A stretch of DNA of 50,132 nucleotides from Anaerolineae bacterium. GTDB taxonomy: Bacteria; Chloroflexota; Anaerolineae; 4572-78; J111. The stretch spans positions 1 to 50,132 of the forward strand of contig JAFGDY010000113.1 in assembly GCA_016931895.1 (NCBI GenBank). The letters are read 5' to 3'. Below the pieces are notes generated by a model that was not told the DNA's origin, ran no database searches, and saw nothing but the letters and a program-made list of their open reading frames with translations. Positions within the stretch are counted from its first letter, which is position 1. Every line of letters starts with the position of its first letter. The translations under genes were made by a program, and so were the position numbers. Positions 33,409-41,695 of the stretch are shown piece after piece.

Positions 33409-34674
33409 CTACATTGGCTGCAAGGGGTTAGGCATAAACAAGAGAAAGAACAAAATAATGGTTAGATAAGCCACTAATTTCCGGGTAGGCCCCAACTCTA
33501 CCAAATCATTGAGCGGGGGAGGATGGCCCGTGCCGATGATAAAGAAAATCAGCATAGCCCACACAAACCAGCCCGACCACCAAAAAATCCCGGCCACAAA
33601 CATGGCCGTCACCAAAATCATACCCAACCAGCGAGCCTTTTCCCCTAACAGACAGTAGATGAGGTGGCCTCCATCTAATTGACCCACCGGCATGAGGTTC
33701 ATGGCGGTCACAAATAACCCAAACCAGGCGGCAAAAGCAATTGAGTTGAGAATAATATCGTTTCCGCCGCCGGCCGGGATCAGGCCGGTTAGCAACAGCG
33801 CAAATTCTTGCCAGAAGGGTAGATGGGCATACTGCTCAAAATTTGGCAATAATTGGCCGTGCAGCAAGTATTTGACCAACAGATAAAAAACAGAATTTCC
33901 CTCCAGGAGAGACATTTCCCCCCGGGTTATTTCCCTTAGCGGTGAAGTAGCCACGCCCCAGAAAATCAGGGGAATGGCAAAAATCAGGCCGCCCAACGGG
34001 CCGGCCAGGCCAATGTCAAACAACTCTTTTTTGGTTTTGAACGGGCTGCGCAGTTGAATAAACGCCCCCAAGGTGCCCACCGGTGAAATAATCGGCAGCG
34101 GAATAAAATAGGGCAGGGTCACCGCTACCCGGTGATGGCGGGCCGCAAAGTAATGGCCAAATTCGTGGGCCAACAAAATAACCATCATGGTCAACATCAT
34201 GGGCAAGCCGCTTAACCATTGGGGTAGGGTGGTGGGGAAGCATTGGCATTCATAACTGGCCCCGGTGAGCAGCACCGACAGGATGGTGGCAATGGCCAGG
34301 GCCAGGTTAACCCACGGATTACTTGGTTGGGGGGTGACAACGCCAGGCCGGGCGATGAGGGCAATTTGGCCCTTGTAGCGTCGCAGCAGGGGGGTGTAGT
34401 CGTGCGCTAACCAGCGTTCGGCCACCAGGTCATAAACCGCTTCGCTGTCTTGCCGCAGCAGGCTGCCCATAAAAAAGATGACGCCCGTTGGCCGGGCCGG
34501 CGCAGCCTCACGCGAGCCATGGACTGGGCGTCGCCAGGGCCATAGGCCCATTTCTTGGGGAAGTTGGGGGGGGATTTCAACCCGGTCAACTTGAAAAACG
34601 TCTTCAATCTCGGCCCTTAATTTGCTCACTAAAGCGCCGTCTAACATAATATTTTGGTGGGAGTGGTTGGTCAT
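33409..34674 (-). CDS. site-2 protease family (M50) membrane metalloprotease
   Basis: Encodes 421 residues with six or more membrane segments. Zinc motif HEFGH is at residues 170-174 and the second metal motif NLMPVGQLDGGH lies towards the C-terminus. The N-terminal ~95 residues are soluble (EIEDVFQVDRVEIPPQLPQE), as in the plant EGY and cyanobacterial-type group of M50 proteins. It probably cleaves a membrane-embedded regulator. ATG 34674 is preceded by AGGA. It follows the 78-residue protein gene by 21 nt in the same operon. Confidence 0.9.
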   Translation of the reverse strand: MTNHSHQNIMLDGALVSKLRAEIEDVFQVDRVEIPPQLPQEMGLWPWRRPVHGSREAAPARPTGVIFFMGSLLRQDSEAVYDLVAERWLAHDYTPLLRRYKGQIALIARPGVVTPQPSNPWVNLALAIATILSVLLTGASYECQCFPTTLPQWLSGLPMMLTMMVILLAHEFGHYFAARHHRVAVTLPYFIPLPIISPVGTLGAFIQLRSPFKTKKELFDIGLAGPLGGLIFAIPLIFWGVATSPLREITRGEMSLLEGNSVFYLLVKYLLHGQLLPNFEQYAHLPFWQEFALLLTGLIPAGGGNDIILNSIAFAAWFGLFVTAMNLMPVGQLDGGHLIYCLLGEKARWLGMILVTAMFVAGIFWWSGWFVWAMLIFFIIGTGHPPPLNDLVELGPTRKLVAYLTIILFFLLFMPNPLQPM

Positions 34675-34695
34675 GCTTTGTCCTGTGGGTGAGGG

Positions 34696-34932
34696 TTATA
34701 AATTCTCCGCCCGATTTTGCCGGACCACGGCAATGGCCCGGGCAATAGCGGTCAGGCGGTCCGCGGTGGCCGCATCGTTTTGGGCCAGGTAACGTTGGGT
34801 TTCACTGTCCATCGTTTCAAAAAATTCGCCGTCAAACTCGGCGGCGCTTTCGTTGATAATGGCCATCATCTCAGAGTTGTCCAGGGAATCTAAAATCAGA
34901 TCAATCCAGGCCAGGGTTTCTGCTCTGTTCAC
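34696..34932 (-). CDS. 78-residue acidic protein, unknown function
   Basis: GTG start at 34932, with AAGGA 9-13 nt upstream. The protein is all-helical by appearance and acidic (LDNSEMMAIINESAAEFDGEFFETMDSE), ending in AIARAIAVVRQNRAENL. No family was recognised. It has its own promoter and is the first gene of the M50 operon. Confidence 0.65.
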   Translation of the reverse strand: MNRAETLAWIDLILDSLDNSEMMAIINESAAEFDGEFFETMDSETQRYLAQNDAATADRLTAIARAIAVVRQNRAENL

Positions 34933-34963
34933 GGTTCATTTCCTTGCAGGTTTTGATGTATGT

Positions 34964-34992
34964 ATTGTAGCACGTCTTCTAACCTGACCCAA
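34964..34992 (-). promoter_or_regulatory. promoter of the small protein/M50 operon
   Basis: -35 TTGGGT (34987-34992), 17-nt spacer ending in TGC, -10 TACAAT (34964-34969). Confidence 0.6.
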
Positions 34993-35026
34993 AAAGCTGA
35001 AAGGTAACTGCCGGCTGTCCGGTTAA

Positions 35027-35046
35027 CCACCGGCTTTGTCCGGTGG
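35027..35046. repeat. 7-bp inverted repeat (CCACCGG/CCGGTGG)
   Basis: A hairpin in the gap after the DUF493 gene, with no T-tract. It is possibly a weak or factor-dependent stop. Confidence 0.35.
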
Positions 35047-35120
35047 GGGCGGGGTAAACCGGCTGGCCCTGGCTCATCCGGCGGCCTGGAATGTCAATAA
35101 GTTGAGGGTGGCTTGGAAGT

Positions 35121-35387
35121 TTAAAGCAACATCAAAACGCGCTCGGAGGCGCTGATTTCTCGGTACAGGGCGTCCAGTTGGGCCTGGCTGGTAGCCGTAA
35201 AGGTAATGGTGACGGCCAGGTATTTGTCCCTTTGGCTGGGCCGGCTTTTGATGGTAGCCTGTTCAAAGTTGGGGATGTGCTTGCGGGCAATAGCCACGAT
35301 GAATGATTCAAAGTTGTCTACGTTCCGGCCAAACGCCTTGAGGGGAAAAGAACAGGGAAATTCAAATGAGGTTGTAGAATGGGTCAT
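35121..35387 (-). CDS. DUF493 (YbeD-like) protein
   Basis: Encodes 88 residues with the YbeD ferredoxin-like pattern: FEFPCSFPLKAFG at the start, then the SRPSQRDKYLAVTITFTATS strand pair and QLDALYREISASERVLMLL at the end. YbeD homologues have an ACT-like fold and unknown regulatory roles. It has its own promoter. Confidence 0.85.
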   Translation of the reverse strand: MTHSTTSFEFPCSFPLKAFGRNVDNFESFIVAIARKHIPNFEQATIKSRPSQRDKYLAVTITFTATSQAQLDALYREISASERVLMLL

Positions 35388-35415
35388 TATGCTTCCGTTT
35401 GGTGTGCTAACCTAC

Positions 35416-35444
35416 ATTGTACCGGCTGCGGCCCGAAATGGCAA
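35416..35444 (-). promoter_or_regulatory. promoter of the DUF493 gene
   Basis: -35 TTGCCA (35439-35444), 17-nt spacer, -10 TACAAT (35416-35421). Confidence 0.7.
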
Positions 35445-35462
35445 AGGCCGGGTGTACTCAAT

Positions 35463-35491
35463 AAAAAAACGGCTCACGCCATAGTGAGCCG
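35463..35491 (-). terminator. intrinsic terminator of the tRNA-Asn gene
   Basis: An 8-bp stem (CGGCTCAC with its complement), 6-nt loop. On the minus strand it is followed by seven T (35463-35469). It starts about 10 nt after the mature tRNA 3' end. A T-run on the other side makes it bidirectional. Confidence 0.92.
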
Positions 35492-35501
35492 CTTTTTTTT
35501 G

Positions 35502-35832
35502 CTCCTCGGGTAGGACTCGAACCTACAACCAACCGGTTACATCTACCCCTGCGTTTCCACAAGGAATGGACTATCTCACCACCCCAGAGGGGTGCGGGGC
35601 GCTCAAGAGTGGTTTATTGGTTGGGGTCCTCACCACTTAAGTCTCTGCACCTTCCTGGCTACTTCTCACGAGTAATTCTCGTTTTTCTTCCCATTCACCA
35701 GGCTTGGCTCAAGGTTACCACCACCCGCAGTGCTGCGGTTTCCCTGAATTCACCCCGTTTTTCCACTAGCCATTGCTGACTAGGGCTGCAACAATATACA
35801 GCCGGCCGCTCTACCGATTGAGCTACCGAGGA
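35502..35832 (-). tRNA. trnN: tRNA-Asn (GUU) interrupted by a group I intron
   Basis: The exons are 35832-35798 (35 nt) and 35539-35502 (38 nt). Joined they give a complete cloverleaf: acceptor TCCTCGG/CCGAGGA, D arm GCTC/GAGC, anticodon stem GCCGG/CCGGT with loop CTGTTAA (anticodon GTT), T arm GTAGG-TTCGAGT-CCTAC, discriminator G. CCA is not encoded. Mature length without CCA is 73 nt. The intron splits the anticodon between U35 and U36. Neither half alone is functional, so splicing is required. It is transcribed from a good promoter overlapping the end of rpoD and closed by a strong terminator. Confidence 0.93.
35540..35797 (-). other. group I (IC3-like) self-splicing intron in tRNA-Asn
   Basis: 258 nt with no open reading frame. 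The 5' exon ends in U and the intron ends in G, as group I splicing requires. The internal guide GCAGCC (35789-35784) pairs with exon GGCTGT (35803-35798) in six pairs ending in the diagnostic U-G. Core segments read on the minus strand are AATTCAGGGAAACC (35750-35737), AACCTTGAGCCAAGCC (35716-35701), GAAGGTGCAGAGAC (35654-35641) and GAGATAGTCC (35577-35568). They appear in the same order and nearly the same sequence as in the cyanobacterial tRNA-Leu(UAA) intron. Confidence 0.93.
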
Positions 35833-35873
35833 TTATTTTTTTGTGTGCCAGATAAAACTGGCAGCAGCTATAA

Positions 35874-35901
35874 ATTATATGCAAGAGTGGCGGTTCGTCA
35901 A
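35874..35901 (-). promoter_or_regulatory. promoter of tRNA-Asn
   Basis: -35 TTGACG (35896-35901), 16-nt spacer, perfect -10 TATAAT (35874-35879). It lies immediately downstream of the rpoD stop codon. Confidence 0.75.
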
Positions 35902-35908
35902 ATTGGGT

Positions 35909-37285
35909 TTAGCCCAAGTAATCCCGCAGTTTGCGGCTGCGGATGGGATGGCGCAATTTGCGCAGGGCTTTGGCCTCTATTTGCCGGATTCTTTCCCGGG
36001 TTACGCCAAAGGCCAGGCCAACCTCTTCCAGGGTGCGGCCCTGGCCGTCGGACAGGCCAAAGCGCATCTCCAATACCTTACGCTCGCGGTCGCTCAGGGA
36101 GTCCAAAATCTCGTGCAATTGTTCTTTGAGCAGTTGTTTGGAGGCCGCGTCTACCGGGCCAACCACGCTTTCATCTTCAATAAAGTCGCCCAGGTAACTG
36201 TTTTCCTCTGAGCCTATGGGCGTGTCCAACGACATCGGCTCCTGGGCAATGCGCATAATGCGGCGCACTTTGCCGGCTGCGCGGCGCCAACTGCGTTCTA
36301 CCATCGAATCGAGCGTTTGGCTGTTACCTTGCGCCTCAACAATGGCTTGCAGTTCTTCATCGGTGAGTAAGTCCATTTCCAGGGCAATTTCTTTGGCCGT
36401 TGGCTCCCGGCCATACTCTTGCAGCAGGCGGCGCTGAACACGCAGCAGGCGGTTGATGGTTTCCACCATGTGCACCGGAATGCGAATGGTGCGGGCCTGG
36501 TCGGCAATGGCCCGGCTAATGGCCTGGCGAATCCACCAGGTGGCATAGGTGGAGAATTTGTAGCCACGTTTATAATCAAACTTTTCCACAGCCCGGAGCA
36601 GGCCAATGTTGCCTTCCTGGATCAAGTCTAAAAAGTTCATGCCCCGGCCAATGTAACGTTTGGCTACGCTGACCACCAGCCGCAGGTTGGCTTCGGCCAG
36701 GTAGCGTTTGGCCAGCAGGCCGTCAATGGCCTGGGTTTTATGCCTGATATACTCCGGTTCGGTCAGTTCTTCTTTCTTTTCCAATCTCTTTTGGGCCTTG
36801 AGGCCACGCTGGATGCGTTTGGCCAGGGATACTTCATCGGCGGCGGTCAGCAAATTAACCTGGCCGATTTCGCGCAGATACATGCGCACCGGATCATTGG
36901 TTAATTCCACGCTCAATTCACTATCCAAGCCAATGATGTTATTGGTGGCGCCGCTTTCTTCTAATTCTTCTTCAACTTCTTGCAACGCCGCATCGTCAGG
37001 TTCATCCACGTCGGCCAGGGCCTGGGTATCGCTTTCGTCATCCTCAATCACTTCAATGCCGTGTTCAACCAGTTGCGCAATAAGCGCATCGGTGGCTTCC
37101 ACGTCCAGCCCGCCATCAGGCAACACATTTAAAATCTCTTTTTGGGTGAGAACCTTTTGTTTTTTGCCTTTATTTACCAAAACTTCCAGGGGATCACCGA
37201 CTTCCGCTTCCGGCGTCTGGGCGGGTTTGGTTTTCTTTTTGGCTGTTTTGAGAATTTTTTGGTTAGCAACTTGCTTTTTGGCCAT
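35909..37285 (-). CDS. rpoD: primary RNA polymerase sigma factor (sigma-70/SigA)
   Basis: Encodes 458 residues. There is a Lys-rich start, region 1.1-like and acidic stretch (~50-120), region 1.2 ([17 protein letters not shown]), region 2 ([47 protein letters not shown]), region 3 and region 4 ([35 protein letters not shown]). All core- and promoter-contact motifs are present. Region 3 carries extra sequence of roughly 25 residues ([21 protein letters not shown]) between the [13 protein letters not shown] helix and [16 protein letters not shown], which primary sigmas of most phyla lack. It lies 55 nt downstream of dnaG, the classic macromolecular-synthesis pair without rpsU. Confidence 0.96.
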   Translation of the reverse strand: MAKKQVANQKILKTAKKKTKPAQTPEAEVGDPLEVLVNKGKKQKVLTQKEILNVLPDGGLDVEATDALIAQLVEHGIEVIEDDESDTQALADVDEPDDAALQEVEEELEESGATNNIIGLDSELSVELTNDPVRMYLREIGQVNLLTAADEVSLAKRIQRGLKAQKRLEKKEELTEPEYIRHKTQAIDGLLAKRYLAEANLRLVVSVAKRYIGRGMNFLDLIQEGNIGLLRAVEKFDYKRGYKFSTYATWWIRQAISRAIADQARTIRIPVHMVETINRLLRVQRRLLQEYGREPTAKEIALEMDLLTDEELQAIVEAQGNSQTLDSMVERSWRRAAGKVRRIMRIAQEPMSLDTPIGSEENSYLGDFIEDESVVGPVDAASKQLLKEQLHEILDSLSDRERKVLEMRFGLSDGQGRTLEEVGLAFGVTRERIRQIEAKALRKLRHPIRSRKLRDYLG

Positions 37286-37340
37286 TCACGGTCTCCACAA
37301 TGCAGGGAGTTGTTTGTGGACAACTCCATAGAAATTGGTT

Positions 37341-39305
37341 CTAAATTGGTTCTCCATATTGATTGGCCTCTAGCCGACGTTTGCCCATTAATGAGAGCGC
37401 ATCTTGGGTATATTCCAATTTTTTACGTTCTTGTCTGTATTGTTCTACCATTTCGGTGTAATAGCGATTGTCCTGCTTATCGCCGGTGTGGTGTTGCAAT
37501 GTTGTCAATTCATTAATTTGTTCAACAATGTTTTTCAGCCTTAGCCGCAAAACGGCGCTGCTCAAGTCTTTATCTATATCTTCCAACGGCGCCGGCGGGC
37601 GGCGATGCCAGTGACTGGTCAGCGTCGCCAGGTTTTGGCCCAGGGATTCGCCCACCATTTCTGTCAGAATTTCTATTTTAGGCGTTTCCGACGCCGTCCA
37701 GATGTTCAACGATTTGAAGATTTCTCGATGATCGCCTTGTTTAAAATCGTTAACAACCAACCCCGGCACGCCCTGTTTTTCCAAAATATCATTGGCCAGG
37801 GCCAGGGCCGAGGGATTGGCCAAAATCAGGGCCAGACAGTACCGTTCTAAGGCCGGGCCTGGTTTTTCTGCGCTGGCCGGCAGCGGCGGGAGGTCGGCCA
37901 ACGACAGGTCCGGTTCGGGCGGCGGCGGTTCTTGTTTTCGCCGCGCCGGACGGGGTTGGTACTGTTTACTTTTTAACTCGGCCAGCAGGGTGCGCTCGTC
38001 AAGGCCCAGTTGGCGGGCCAGTCGCTGCACGCGGGCTTCTCGCTCTACGCTATCCTTGATCTCCCGGTAAATGGGGATGAGTTCCCGCACGGCTACGGAT
38101 TTGCCTTGCGGGGTGTTCAAATCGGCCTGGCCCAAAATCAGGCCTTCGTAAAAATCCAGGGTAGGAATAGCGTTGTCAATGAGCGCCTGCCAAACATCCA
38201 GCCCCTCCCGCAAAACATCGTCCGGGTCTTGGCCCTGGGGCAGGGCCGCAATATAAAGTTCTTGCACCAGGTGCGCCTCAAGCTCAATGCCCCGCGACGT
38301 TGGCGCAGCCTGGGTTCTTTTAGGCAGTAACTGCCGGGCCAGGCTAAGGCCGCGCATGGTGGCGGCGTTGCCGGCGGTATCGGCATCCAGGGCCAGCACA
38401 ATTCTGTTGGCCAGGCCGCCAATCCGTTTCAACTGGGCTTCGGTCAGGGCCGTGCCCATTTGGGCCACCACGTTTGTGGCCCCGCGCTGGTGAGCCTGGA
38501 TCACGTCCATATAACCTTCAACCACCACTACCTCGTCGGCCTCGCGGATGTGCTTGCGGGCCAGGTCCAGGCCATACAGGGTGGCGCTTTTGTCAAAGAG
38601 CGCGGTTTGAGGCGAGTTGAGATATTTGGGCGCCTGGTCCTCGGCCAGGGCGCGCGCGCCAAACCCAATTACCCGCCCCCGCAGGTCCCGGATGGGAATG
38701 ATCAGCCGGTGGCGAAAGCGGTCGTATCCCGGCGAGCCGTCATCCCGTTCCACAATGAGTCCGGCGGCTAACAAATCTGCGGGCTGATAGCCCCGTTCTA
38801 AAAAGTGTTTCTTCAGGGTTTCCCATTCGTCCAGGGCGTAGCCTAACTGGAAAGTGGCAATGGTTTCGGCGGTAAAGTCTCGCCGGGCCAAATATACTCT
38901 TGTTTCATGCGCAGCCGGGGAGGTAGTCAGCAAATGATGAAAATAGGTGGCTGCGGCTGCGTTTAAATCCAGCAGTTTTTGACGTTGTTCGTCTTGTTGG
39001 GCCGCCTGAGGGGAGGGCGGTTCCAGGGGCACACCGGCTTTTTGGGCCAACAGCCGGAGGGCCTCTTTAAAATCATAGCCTTCCCGCTTCATGACAAAGC
39101 TAAATAAATCGCCGCCATCTGCGCAGGCCCCAAAACAGCGCCAGGTTTGAGAATCGGGAAAAACAACAAAGGCAGGGGTTTTGGTATTTGAGTGGAAAGG
39201 ACAAAAGCCGATATAGTTTCGGCCGGTCTTTTTTAGGGTGACGGTTTCCGAAACTACTTCGACAATATCAAGTCGAGTTTTAATCTCGTCGATGGCGCTG
39301 CTCAT
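37341..39305 (-). CDS. dnaG: DNA primase DnaG
   Basis: Encodes 654 residues. The N-terminal zinc ribbon has CPFH and, instead of the usual C-x2-C, CFGAC (C-x3-C) followed by ADGGD. The TOPRIM/RNA polymerase core has FRHRLIIPIRDLRGRVIGFGAR, KYLNSPQT, VVVEGYMDVI and VLALDADTAGNAA. A DnaB-interaction region is at the C-terminus. It makes RNA primers at the fork. It is the first gene of the dnaG-rpoD operon, with its own promoter. Confidence 0.96.
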   Translation of the reverse strand: MSSAIDEIKTRLDIVEVVSETVTLKKTGRNYIGFCPFHSNTKTPAFVVFPDSQTWRCFGACADGGDLFSFVMKREGYDFKEALRLLAQKAGVPLEPPSPQAAQQDEQRQKLLDLNAAAATYFHHLLTTSPAAHETRVYLARRDFTAETIATFQLGYALDEWETLKKHFLERGYQPADLLAAGLIVERDDGSPGYDRFRHRLIIPIRDLRGRVIGFGARALAEDQAPKYLNSPQTALFDKSATLYGLDLARKHIREADEVVVVEGYMDVIQAHQRGATNVVAQMGTALTEAQLKRIGGLANRIVLALDADTAGNAATMRGLSLARQLLPKRTQAAPTSRGIELEAHLVQELYIAALPQGQDPDDVLREGLDVWQALIDNAIPTLDFYEGLILGQADLNTPQGKSVAVRELIPIYREIKDSVEREARVQRLARQLGLDERTLLAELKSKQYQPRPARRKQEPPPPEPDLSLADLPPLPASAEKPGPALERYCLALILANPSALALANDILEKQGVPGLVVNDFKQGDHREIFKSLNIWTASETPKIEILTEMVGESLGQNLATLTSHWHRRPPAPLEDIDKDLSSAVLRLRLKNIVEQINELTTLQHHTGDKQDNRYYTEMVEQYRQERKKLEYTQDALSLMGKRRLEANQYGEPI

Positions 39306-39353
39306 GCCCTTAAAGCCTCACTCCTTCGGCCTCGACTTTAACAACTGCCTGTT

Positions 39354-39382
39354 ATTATACATCTGAACGGGGGGTTTGCCAA
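39354..39382 (-). promoter_or_regulatory. promoter of dnaG-rpoD
   Basis: -35 TTGGCA (39377-39382), 17-nt spacer, perfect -10 TATAAT (39354-39359). The leader is about 45 nt. Confidence 0.75.
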
Positions 39383-39427
39383 ACCTTTTGCCGGTTGGCC
39401 CAATGAGTTTTATTTCCCGGCTCTTTC

Positions 39428-39456
39428 TTGCTTATTCTTGGCCAACGTGCTATACT
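39428..39456 (+). promoter_or_regulatory. promoter of rpsB-tsf
   Basis: TTGCTT (39428-39433), 17-nt spacer ending in TGC, TATACT (39451-39456). The leader is about 125 nt. Confidence 0.6.
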
Positions 39457-39487
39457 GCCCGCTTGGAAATTTTTAGGCAAATTCACA

Positions 39488-39552
39488 CGTTCTCCGACAA
39501 ACGGGTCGTGCCCTTTCCTGGCGAGGGGGTTCCCGGACGGTTGACGAGAACG
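39488..39552 (+). ncRNA. candidate structured leader of rpsB
   Basis: CGTTCTC (39488-39494) can pair with GAGAACG (39546-39552), closing about 50 nt of GC-rich sequence with smaller hairpins (CGAC/GTCG). Ribosomal protein S2 operons are autoregulated through leaders in several phyla. The match to a known S2 leader was not tested. Confidence 0.4.
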
Positions 39553-39587
39553 GACGAGTAGCAGTAGAAAAACGGAGGAAACAAAAT

Positions 39588-40685
39588 ATGTCAGTTGCAC
39601 CTATGAAAGCCCTGCTTGAGGCAGGCGTCCATTTTGGTCATCGCACCCGGCGCTGGAATCCCAAGATGAAGCCCTTCATCTTTACCGAGCGCAACGGCAT
39701 CCACATCATTGACCTACAACAAACCATTACCCGGTTAAACCAAGCTTACGAATTAGTTAAAGATAACGTTGCTTCCGGCGGCATTATTCTGTTTGTTGGC
39801 ACCAAACGGCAGGCCCAAGAAGCGGTGGCGCAGGAAGCGCAACGCTGTGGCATGCCTTATGTTGAAAATCGTTGGTTGGGCGGCACCCTTACCAATTGGC
39901 GCACTATTCGGCAGCGGATTGATTATTTATTGGAAGCCGAAAAAAAACAGGCCCGGGGTGAATTTGAGCGCCTGATCAAAAAAGAGGCCCTGCTGCGCAC
40001 GCGTGAAATTGAGCGTTTAAATCAACGGTTGGGCGGCTTAAAAGATATGCGCCGTTTGCCCAACTACCTTTTTGTGGTAGATGTGCGTCGAGATGATCTG
40101 GCCGTTAAAGAGGCTAACGTTTTGGGCATTCCGGTGATTGCTATGGTTGACACAAATTGCGATCCCGATCCCATTGATTACGCCATTCCCTGCAATGATG
40201 ACGCTATTCGGGCCATCCGGTTGATTTTATCAACCATGGCCAATGCCGTGTTAGACGGCCAAGCTATTTACAGCAGTCTCCAGGCCGAGGAAGAAGAAGT
40301 TGAGCTGGAAGGCGAAGAACTGCCCGATGAGCGCTATCTTGGCCCCAGCACCCTGGCCAAAATTCAGGCGGCGGTTGAAGCCGAGGCCGAAGCAGGCGAA
40401 GAAGCTTTTGCCGTGGAGGAACCTGAGTTAGAGGAACCGGAAGCTGAGGTCGAGGCCATTGTTGAGGCTGAGGAGCTGGCGGCAGTCATTTCCGAAGCAG
40501 AAGTAGTGGCCGCCGAGGAACCAGAGGTTGAGGCTGACGAGCCAGAGGCGGAACCCCAAGTTGAAGAGCCGGAAGTTGAGGTTGAAGAACCTGTTGCTGA
40601 AGAAGTCGGCGACGAGCAGGTAGAGGCTGCCGGAGAAGTCGAAGGGGAAGAAGAGGCAGAACCTGCTGAGGCGGAAAAGGATTAG
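39588..40685 (+). CDS. rpsB: 30S ribosomal protein S2 with long acidic C-terminal tail
   Basis: Encodes 365 residues. Residues 1-~228 are canonical S2: [65 protein letters not shown]. The remaining ~135 residues are almost entirely Glu, Ala, Val and Pro in irregular EVEEPEAE-type units, against a usual S2 length of 230-260. The tail is highly acidic and probably disordered. GGAGGAAAC lies before the ATG. It is in an operon with tsf, as in most bacteria. Confidence 0.95.
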   Translation: MSVAPMKALLEAGVHFGHRTRRWNPKMKPFIFTERNGIHIIDLQQTITRLNQAYELVKDNVASGGIILFVGTKRQAQEAVAQEAQRCGMPYVENRWLGGTLTNWRTIRQRIDYLLEAEKKQARGEFERLIKKEALLRTREIERLNQRLGGLKDMRRLPNYLFVVDVRRDDLAVKEANVLGIPVIAMVDTNCDPDPIDYAIPCNDDAIRAIRLILSTMANAVLDGQAIYSSLQAEEEEVELEGEELPDERYLGPSTLAKIQAAVEAEAEAGEEAFAVEEPELEEPEAEVEAIVEAEELAAVISEAEVVAAEEPEVEADEPEAEPQVEEPEVEVEEPVAEEVGDEQVEAAGEVEGEEEAEPAEAEKD

Positions 40686-40754
40686 CCGTTATCTGAAAGA
40701 AGTAGGCTAAGATGTAAAATTAGAAGTTTTCAAAAAATAGATTTTGGAGGAATT

Positions 40755-41615
40755 GTGTCAATTTCAACCGCAGATATTAAACTGCTTCGGGAATTAACCG
40801 GAGCCGGGGTATTAGATTGTAAAAAAGCCTTGCAAGAAACCAACGGCGACATTGATAAAGCCAGTGAGTTGTTGCGCAAAAAAGGGCTGGCCGCCGCCGC
40901 TAAAAAAGCCAACCGCGAAGCCAATGATGGTTTGATTAGCGCGCAGATGAGCGATGATGGCCAAACCGCCGTAATGGTTGAGGTTAATTGTGAAACCGAC
41001 TTTGTGGCCCGCACCGAGGATTTTCAAAAATTTGTGGACGCTATGGTTCAGCAGGTGTTGGAGCAACCCGGCCTTGACCGCGTTGAAGCTTTGTTAGCGG
41101 CTCCTTACCTTGATGATCCCGGCAAAACCGTGCAGGAACAACTCACCGAGATCATTGCCAGACTGGGTGAAAATATGATCGTCCGCCGGGTGGCCCGCTT
41201 TGACCTGCCCGGTGAAGGAATGCTTGAAAGCTACGTTCACCCTGGCGCGCGGGTGGGCGTGTTGGTAGAGGTGGCCGGCGGCGACCCCAGGGACAGTCAA
41301 TTTGCCGAACTGGTGCACGACCTGGCCCTGCAAATTGCCGCGGCTGCCCCACATTACGTCTCTGAAGCAGATATTCCGGCTGAAGCGATTGCCGCCGAAA
41401 AGGAGTTTTTCCAGACCCAATTGGTTGAGGATAAAAAACCCGACAACATCAAAGAACGAATAGTCGAAGGCAAACTCAAAAAGTGGTATAGCGAAGTGGT
41501 GTTGCTCAACCAGGAGTTTATTAAAGACCCCGATCTGACCATTGCTAAATTGTTGCAGAAATCGGGCAATAATATTACGGTGAGACGCTTTGCCCGCTTT
41601 GAGCGAGGCGTTTAG
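40755..41615 (+). CDS. tsf: elongation factor Ts
   Basis: Encodes 286 residues from GTG 40755 with GGAGG 5 nt upstream. The N-terminal UBA-like domain reads IKLLRELTGAGVLDCKKALQETNGD. The core has VNCETDFVART (the TDFV motif that displaces Mg2+ from EF-Tu), IVRRVARF and SYVHPGARVGVLVEV. Its role is nucleotide exchange on EF-Tu. A terminator-like hairpin follows. Confidence 0.96.
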   Translation: MSISTADIKLLRELTGAGVLDCKKALQETNGDIDKASELLRKKGLAAAAKKANREANDGLISAQMSDDGQTAVMVEVNCETDFVARTEDFQKFVDAMVQQVLEQPGLDRVEALLAAPYLDDPGKTVQEQLTEIIARLGENMIVRRVARFDLPGEGMLESYVHPGARVGVLVEVAGGDPRDSQFAELVHDLALQIAAAAPHYVSEADIPAEAIAAEKEFFQTQLVEDKKPDNIKERIVEGKLKKWYSEVVLLNQEFIKDPDLTIAKLLQKSGNNITVRRFARFERGV

Positions 41616-41628
41616 TGAGCCTGTCAAC

Positions 41629-41660
41629 AAGGCCGGAACAAGCAAATTGTTCCGGCCTTT
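41629..41660 (+). terminator. terminator-like hairpin after tsf
   Basis: A perfect 13-bp stem (AAGGCCGGAACAA with its complement), 5-nt loop, but only TTTCTGTG after it. It may attenuate rather than stop transcription into pyrH. Confidence 0.7.
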
Positions 41661-41695
41661 CTGTGTAAAGTCAATAAAATTTTGAGGAATATTTT

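Noticed and set aside
35773-35832. Half-tRNA sequences at both ends of 35502-35832, at first looking like tRNA gene remnants
   Set aside because: The halves are complementary parts of one tRNA-Asn and the middle has a group I core and matching guide, so an intron explains them.
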